Source: SIG603 sp963611165
Lineage (GTDB): Bacteria > Bacillota > Clostridia > Oscillospirales > Acutalibacteraceae
DNA: 10,209 nt
Reading direction: 5' to 3'
NCBI GenBank assembly: GCA_963611165.1
Contig: CAVDQG010000064.1
Location: 1-10,209, forward strand
Shown here: positions 6,195 through 10,209 of the stretch, in pieces
Layout of the letters: each line of letters starts with the position of its first letter
Numbering within the stretch: the stretch's first letter is position 1
Notes under the pieces: model-generated
Seen by the model: the letters and a program-made list of their open reading frames with translations, nothing else
Told to the model about the DNA's origin: nothing
Databases searched by the model: none
Position numbers and translations under genes: made by a program

Positions 6195-6200
6195 ATTACA
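6184..6200. promoter_or_regulatory. 17-bp perfect inverted repeat over the tmcAL -10 box (candidate operator)
   Basis: TGTAATAT-A-ATATTACA has perfect 8-bp arms about a single central base and contains the plus-strand TATAAT. A repressor here would block tmcAL and lie about 9 bp upstream of the ackA -35. No T-tract follows, so it is not a terminator. Its spacing is one base longer than a TGTGAA-N4-TTCACA Rex core, so I do not call it a Rex site. Confidence 0.4.
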
Positions 6201-6234
6201 AGTACAATTAAATTTCAAGGAGTTTATTTAGAAT

Positions 6235-7419
6235 ATGCTGTCAGAAAAGCTGATTTCAGGAATAATTTGCGAATATAATCCCTTTCACAGCGGACACAAG
6301 TATCAAATTGATAAAATCAAAGAAGAATCTGACAGTTTGATTGTATGCGTCATGAGCGGAAATTTCGTTCAAAGAGGCGAGCCGTCTGTTATTGATAAAT
6401 ATTCAAGAGTGAAAATGGCTCTCATGGGCGGAGCTGACTTGGTTATAGAATTGCCCGTTGCATTTGCCACTGCATCGGCAGAGGCATTTGGTGAATGTGC
6501 TGTTTATCTTCTTGAAGCTCTGGGGGTTGTTGACAGAATTTATTTTGGCAGTGAAAGCAGTGATATTAATAAGCTTGATTGCATCAGCGATTTTCTGTTG
6601 AGCGATAAATACTCTGTAGAACTTGGTAAGGAGCTTAATAGCGGAATTTCTTTTCCGATTGCAAGAATGAACGCCGTTAGCAGTGTTTTGGGCAAAGGTT
6701 ATTCCGAACTACTGCAAAATCCAAATGATATTTTGGGAATTGAGTATATAAAGGCAATTAAAAAACTAAATTCTAAAATAGAACCGCATACAATAAAGCG
6801 AGTCGGTTCTGCACATGATAAAGCAGACGACTTAAGTTTTATCTCCGCAAAAAGTATACGAGAACTTTTGAAAGAGAACAAAGATGTTTCAGGTTTTGTC
6901 CCCTATCCCGATTTGCTTTATGAAGCAGTAAAAAACGGACAGGCACCGACTGACTTGCGATATTTAGAAAGAACTCTTTTGTATAAAATCAGAAATATGA
7001 GCGAATCAGAGCTTCGTGATATACCCGATGTCAGCGAAGGTCTTGAATTTAAAATAAAAAAAGCCGCAGCTACGGCTAAAACTCTTGATGAGCTTTACGA
7101 ATTCATCAAATCCAAAAGATATACACATGCAAGGATACGCAGAATTATGCTAAGAATTCTTCTTGATATTGATAAAGAGAAAATGAACTACCCTAAATAT
7201 ATAAGAGTTCTCGGTATGAATAAAAACGGCGAAAAAATTCTTCGTTCCAAGAAGAACAAATTACCTTTTGTACTGCGTTATAATGAAGTTAAGAAGTTAG
7301 GATGTGAACAGCAAAGCATTTATGAGTTAGAAGCAAAAGCCGACGATATATATTCTCTTACACAACCTGTTATCGGTTCAAGCGGAAGTTACTACTCCAA
7401 AAGTGTGATAAAAAAATAA
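6235..7419 (+). CDS. tmcAL: tRNA(Met) cytidine acetate ligase TmcAL (YlbM family)
   Basis: 394 residues, full length. TmcAL activates acetate with ATP and transfers the acetyl group to C34 of elongator tRNA-Met (N4-acetylcytidine), aiding AUG decoding. The nucleotidyltransferase motif CEYNPFHSGH places His18 and His21 in the HxGH signature. MSGNFVQRGEP (40-50), DLVIELPVAFATASAEAFG (68-86), NPNDILGIEYIKA (162-174), FISAKSIRELL (202-212) and KRYTHARIRRIMLRILL (294-310) are all family hallmarks. AAGGAG at 6217-6222 is 12 nt from the ATG, rather far, but an in-frame TAG just upstream leaves no earlier start. It is divergent from ackA; both enzymes handle acetate and ATP, which may explain the conserved neighbourhood of the two genes in Clostridia (from memory). 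It ends 13 nt before a strong terminator. Confidence 0.95.
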   Translation: MLSEKLISGIICEYNPFHSGHKYQIDKIKEESDSLIVCVMSGNFVQRGEPSVIDKYSRVKMALMGGADLVIELPVAFATASAEAFGECAVYLLEALGVVDRIYFGSESSDINKLDCISDFLLSDKYSVELGKELNSGISFPIARMNAVSSVLGKGYSELLQNPNDILGIEYIKAIKKLNSKIEPHTIKRVGSAHDKADDLSFISAKSIRELLKENKDVSGFVPYPDLLYEAVKNGQAPTDLRYLERTLLYKIRNMSESELRDIPDVSEGLEFKIKKAAATAKTLDELYEFIKSKRYTHARIRRIMLRILLDIDKEKMNYPKYIRVLGMNKNGEKILRSKKNKLPFVLRYNEVKKLGCEQQSIYELEAKADDIYSLTQPVIGSSGSYYSKSVIKK

Positions 7420-7432
7420 GACACATGAAAGA

Positions 7433-7469
7433 GGGCGTGTGAAAAGCAATAGTTTTTACACGCCCTTTT
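7433..7469 (+). terminator. Strong terminator of tmcAL, probably shared with the converging GNAT gene
   Basis: GGGCGTGTGAAAA (7433-7445) pairs with TTTTTACACGCCC (7453-7465) over 13 positions with one G-U. TTTT follows at 7466-7469. On the minus strand it lies immediately after the GNAT stop and is followed by TCTTTC, so it may work weakly in that direction too. Confidence 0.85.
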
Positions 7470-7471
7470 GT

Positions 7472-8017
7472 TCACTTATTGATTTTCTGCCAATCCTCTT
7501 TAGTGAGTACATTTACATGATCTATTCTCAGTTCCTGCATCAGCGGTACCCACACATCGTTTGTGGTATGGTGGTAAATAAATCCGCACTTTTCCTGAAC
7601 CCTCTTGGACTTCTGATTTCCGTCATAATAGGCGCACCAAACTTTTTGTAAATTAAGCTCCGTAAAAGCTCTTTTTAAAAGTGCGTTCACTGTCTCCGGC
7701 ATATATCCGTGACCCCAGAACGGTTTACCAAGCCAATATCCGATTTCAGCTTCATTATCGTTTTCTAACAAATGGGAATGTCCGTGTAATTTTAGCTCAC
7801 AGCTTCCGATTACTTCGTCATGTCCTTTGATGCAAATAGCATAGCACTCTTTTCCCTGCAATACATTTTTAATGACATTCAAGCTATCCTCTACGCTTGT
7901 GTGAGGAGGCCAACCGGCAATAGGGCCGACATCAGGGTCTTTAGCGTATTTATAAAGACTTTCAGCATCAGATTCTTCCCATTTTCTTAAAATCAGTCTT
8001 TCTGTTTCTATAGTCAT
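7472..8017 (-). CDS. GNAT family N-acetyltransferase, RimJ/RimL type
   Basis: 181 residues, one GNAT domain. The opening MTIETERLILRKWEESDAE is the standard RimJ/RimL-like start. Motif A is EIGYWLGKPFWGHGYMPE (about 91-108), forming the acetyl-CoA pyrophosphate loop. Motif B is DGNQKSKRVQEKCGF (about 132-146), with the N..S..V.EK.GF pattern in which the Asn and Ser are conserved. It would transfer acetyl from acetyl-CoA to an amine, either a protein N-terminus or a small molecule; substrate cannot be told from sequence. The start is supported by GAGGAG at 8027-8032, directly after the methyltransferase stop, with 15 nt between the genes, so it is the last gene of the yitT-rsmF-GNAT operon. 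A role in ribosome modification beside an rRNA methyltransferase is only a guess. Confidence 0.9.
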   Translation of the reverse strand: MTIETERLILRKWEESDAESLYKYAKDPDVGPIAGWPPHTSVEDSLNVIKNVLQGKECYAICIKGHDEVIGSCELKLHGHSHLLENDNEAEIGYWLGKPFWGHGYMPETVNALLKRAFTELNLQKVWCAYYDGNQKSKRVQEKCGFIYHHTTNDVWVPLMQELRIDHVNVLTKEDWQKINK

Positions 8018-8032
8018 CTGTTATATCTCCTC

Positions 8033-9343
8033 TCAGTGATAACGCAAACCTTTAGGGTATTTATTTTTTAGTCTTCCGTTTGAAGCCTTGCCAAAGCCTA
8101 TAGTTATTCCGTTTACACATACAGCGGTATATCCTTTAGTATCGGCATCTATTTCTTCTCCTCGTAAAAATCTTATTAATTCGTCGGAGTTTATATCAAG
8201 GTTTACTACATTCGTTAAATCTTCCATGGCAGATGCCATAAAGAAGTGATGGTGTGGCTCTACTCTGCTTTTAACCGTTTCTCCGAACAAAACACCCGCA
8301 CGAAGAACATTAATTCCTTTTAAGTTTGGAATGTTCTTTGGCAAAAGGTAGATTTTGTCTTTTGCTACGGTTATATTGTCCCATTTTTTTGATGTCAAAG
8401 ACTGAAGTAAATCTATTTTCACATAATTTGATTTAGCAACAGAATTGTAATTCAAATTATTTTCGCCAAGCTTTTTAAGTTTAGCCGCAAAGTGACCTTC
8501 GCCACCGTCCATTGGGTAAATTCTCACAACAGGCATTCCGCCAAGCCCCGAATGAGCATATTCCGTGTTTACAGGAACAAGCTCAAAATCAGGATGAGTT
8601 TTAAGAAACTCAGTGATTACTCCTTCATTTTCTTCATATGAAAATGTGCATGTAGAGTAGACGAGAGTTCCTCCTTTTTTCAGACAAATTGCCGCATCGT
8701 TCAATATAGCAAGCTGTCGAACAGCACATGATGTGACATGCTCAGGCGACCATTCAGTAATTGCTTCGCTGTTTTTTCTGAACATTCCCTCTCCTGAACA
8801 CGGTGCGTCAACTACGATTTTATCAAAAAACTCAGGTAATATTTCGGCAAATTTCTCAGGATAGGTTGATGTAACTACAGCGTTGGCAATTCCCATTCTT
8901 TCCACGTTTGACAAAAGAATATTGGCTCTGCTTTTAACAACCTCATTACAAATCACTAAACCTTCGCCTTTGAGTTTAGATGCAATTTGCGTAGTTTTTC
9001 CTCCCGGTGCCGCACACATATCAAGCACGAAATCGCCCGGCTTTGGATCAAGCAATTCGACCGCGACAGATGCAGAAGGCTCTTGAGAATAAAATGCGCC
9101 TGCGCTGTGGAGCGGATTAAAGCCAACCTTTATTTCCTCTTCTGCGTAAAATGAATCCGAACAAAACGGAGAAGGGAGAAGTTTAATCGGCATCAATTCA
9201 ATTAGCTTTTGAGGAGTGCACTTAAGTTCATTTACCCTTATACCTTTTGTAACAGGTAAATCATATGAAGAAACAAATGCGTTATATTCTTCGCCAAGGT
9301 AGCCTTTCATTCTTTCAAGAAACGCTTCAGGAAGGTTTGCCAT
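8033..9343 (-). CDS. rsmF: RsmF/NOP2-type SAM-dependent RNA m5C methyltransferase
   Basis: 436 residues. The N-terminal ~100 residues match the RsmF N-domain (FLERMKGYLGEEY; KGIRVNEL). The Rossmann methyltransferase core has the SAM motif LDMCAAPGGKTTQIA (107-121), VVDAPCSGEGMFRKN (177-191) with Cys182, and YSTCTFSYEENE (229-240) with catalytic-type Cys232; two such cysteines define the RsmB/RsmF/NOP2 m5C enzymes. The C-terminal ~140 residues end in GKASNGRLKNKYPKGLRYH, typical of the RsmF C-terminal PUA-like region that binds RNA. The likely target is a cytosine in 16S rRNA (C1407 in E. coli RsmF), but the exact site differs between lineages and is not readable here. ATG at 9343 lies 1 nt after the yitT-like stop; its AAAGGAG is inside that gene, so translation is probably coupled. 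Confidence 0.93.
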   Translation of the reverse strand: MANLPEAFLERMKGYLGEEYNAFVSSYDLPVTKGIRVNELKCTPQKLIELMPIKLLPSPFCSDSFYAEEEIKVGFNPLHSAGAFYSQEPSASVAVELLDPKPGDFVLDMCAAPGGKTTQIASKLKGEGLVICNEVVKSRANILLSNVERMGIANAVVTSTYPEKFAEILPEFFDKIVVDAPCSGEGMFRKNSEAITEWSPEHVTSCAVRQLAILNDAAICLKKGGTLVYSTCTFSYEENEGVITEFLKTHPDFELVPVNTEYAHSGLGGMPVVRIYPMDGGEGHFAAKLKKLGENNLNYNSVAKSNYVKIDLLQSLTSKKWDNITVAKDKIYLLPKNIPNLKGINVLRAGVLFGETVKSRVEPHHHFFMASAMEDLTNVVNLDINSDELIRFLRGEEIDADTKGYTAVCVNGITIGFGKASNGRLKNKYPKGLRYH

Positions 9344-9344
9344 A

Positions 9345-10209
9345 TTAATTCTCCTTTCTGTTTTTAGCTTTAATATCCGACATTATCTGAGAGAGAGTTT
9401 TATCATCACTTTCAGTAGACTTGAAGCCTTCACCTGTTATTTCACCTGCATCGGATACAATAACAAAAGCGGACGGGTCAACACTGCGGATTATTTTGTT
9501 TAGCTTAGTAATTTCAAATCTTCTTACGGCGCACATCAAAATTTCGCCGTCAACCTTAGTATATGCTCCTCGAGCTTTAAGAAGTGTAGCTCCACGGTTC
9601 ATTTCCTCCATAATTCTTTCGGAAATTTCAACCACATTCGGTGAGACAACGTAGAAAAGCTTACCATTTCCGATGTCCATACCATAAAGAATATAGTCGA
9701 TTATTTTTGTGCTCACAAAAACATCTATAATAGCATACACAGCACTGTCTACACTTTTGTAAACAAAAGCCGAGGCTAAGATAACCAAACCGTCAATGCA
9801 AAGCATTAGCTTTCCCATTGACATAAACTTGACCTTATTTCCGACAAGTCTTGCGAGCATATCAGTGCCGCCCGTTGTAGCTCCACGCCAAAAAATTAAA
9901 GAAAGACCTAATCCTTCGAATACACCGCCGCATATTATAACAATTATCATATCGCCGTGATATTCAGGCAATATGAGTCCCAGAAGATCTATAGCCGCGG
10001 AAGTACACACGATAGCGGCTGAAGTTTTGAGCACAAGCTTATAACCAATTTGTATAATCGCCATTATTATAATCGGTATATTTAGGATGATACCGACTAT
10101 ACCGATTGGTGTACCGATTGCATAATGCAGCATCGTTCCTATACCCGTTACTCCACCGGGCGCAATATTGTTCGGTGATGTAAACACGTTTACAGCGACT
10201 GAGTAAAGA
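9345..10209 (-). CDS. YitT family membrane protein (YitT + DUF2179), N-terminus beyond right edge
   Basis: The frame is open to the window edge. The residues before the apparent GTG at 10187 (LYSVAVNV) continue the family signature VNxF..PNNIAPGGVTGI, so the true start lies outside and the GTG is internal. About 287 residues are visible. The first ~170 are a multi-pass membrane domain, with hydrophobic segments after PNNIAPGGVTGI, the GATTGGTDMLARL motif and further helices. The last ~100 form a cytosolic DUF2179 domain (LFYVVSPNVVEISERIMEE ... GATLLKARGAYT ... SAFVIVSDAGEITGEGF). The biochemical role of YitT proteins is not established; they are common inner-membrane proteins of Firmicutes. 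Its 3' end contains the ribosome binding site of the methyltransferase gene, so the two are co-transcribed. Confidence 0.93.
   Translation of the reverse strand, partial: LYSVAVNVFTSPNNIAPGGVTGIGTMLHYAIGTPIGIVGIILNIPIIIMAIIQIGYKLVLKTSAAIVCTSAAIDLLGLILPEYHGDMIIVIICGGVFEGLGLSLIFWRGATTGGTDMLARLVGNKVKFMSMGKLMLCIDGLVILASAFVYKSVDSAVYAIIDVFVSTKIIDYILYGMDIGNGKLFYVVSPNVVEISERIMEEMNRGATLLKARGAYTKVDGEILMCAVRRFEITKLNKIIRSVDPSAFVIVSDAGEITGEGFKSTESDDKTLSQIMSDIKAKNRKEN
9351..9357 (-). promoter_or_regulatory. Ribosome binding site of rsmF inside the yitT-like gene
   Basis: Minus-strand AAAGGAG is part of the final codons (Lys-Glu-Asn-stop) of the yitT-like gene, 7 nt before the ATG at 9343. This fixes the methyltransferase start and implies coupled translation. 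Confidence 0.8.

Noticed and set aside
6184..6200. Rex operator between ackA and tmcAL
   Set aside because: The palindrome has TGT and ACA ends but TGTAAT arms and one extra central base compared with known Rex operators; not close enough to name.
10185..10187. GTG at 10187 as start of the yitT-like gene
   Set aside because: The frame is open upstream to the edge and the residues there continue the family's conserved first helix, so the start is outside the window.

Overview
The window reads as chromosomal DNA of a low-to-moderate GC, strictly fermentative Firmicute of the Clostridia, probably a gut Oscillospiraceae/Ruminococcus/Eubacterium relative. The grounds are strong GGAGG-type ribosome binding sites, TTGAxx/TATAAT promoters, A/T-rich intergenic DNA, acetate kinase next to the NADH sensor Rex, TmcAL beside ackA, a YitT-family protein, and an AgrC/LytTR-type sensory pair. 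A run of ten Ns at 3430-3439 marks a scaffold join, so this is a draft or metagenome assembly. The organism call is inference.

Left part (1-3903, all minus strand): a sensory operon read right to left. A promoter (3875-3903) has two direct repeats 21 bp apart upstream of it. It is followed by a possible 21-codon leader ORF, a response regulator whose C-terminal half falls in the N gap, an AgrC-like GHKL membrane histidine kinase missing its first residues at the same gap, and, overlapping the kinase stop by 8 bp, a large secreted beta-propeller (Reg_prop) plus Y_Y_Y sensor. The sensor fills 1-2147 and runs off the left edge, so its output domain is not visible.

Middle (3975-6234): two hairpins with T-tracts on the minus strand follow rex, the NADH/NAD+-sensing repressor. 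Upstream of rex is an A/T-rich region with several dyads. Next is a terminator and then ackA (minus). A short divergent promoter region, in which the two -35 boxes form an inverted repeat, separates ackA from tmcAL (plus). TmcAL uses acetate and ATP to make N4-acetylcytidine in elongator tRNA-Met, and AckA interconverts acetate/ATP with acetyl phosphate, so the two divergent genes share a metabolite. Rex, as a repressor of fermentation genes, fits the same neighbourhood.

Right part (7433-10209): tmcAL ends in a strong terminator shared with a converging minus-strand operon: yitT-like membrane protein (cut by the right edge), RsmF-type m5C RNA methyltransferase (start 1 nt after the yitT stop, ribosome binding site inside yitT) and a RimJ/RimL-type GNAT acetyltransferase (15 nt further on).

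I saw no tRNA, rRNA, CRISPR array, insertion sequence or phage gene. The least ordinary part is the three-gene sensory operon with its propeller receptor and its regulatory region; everything else is conserved housekeeping content.
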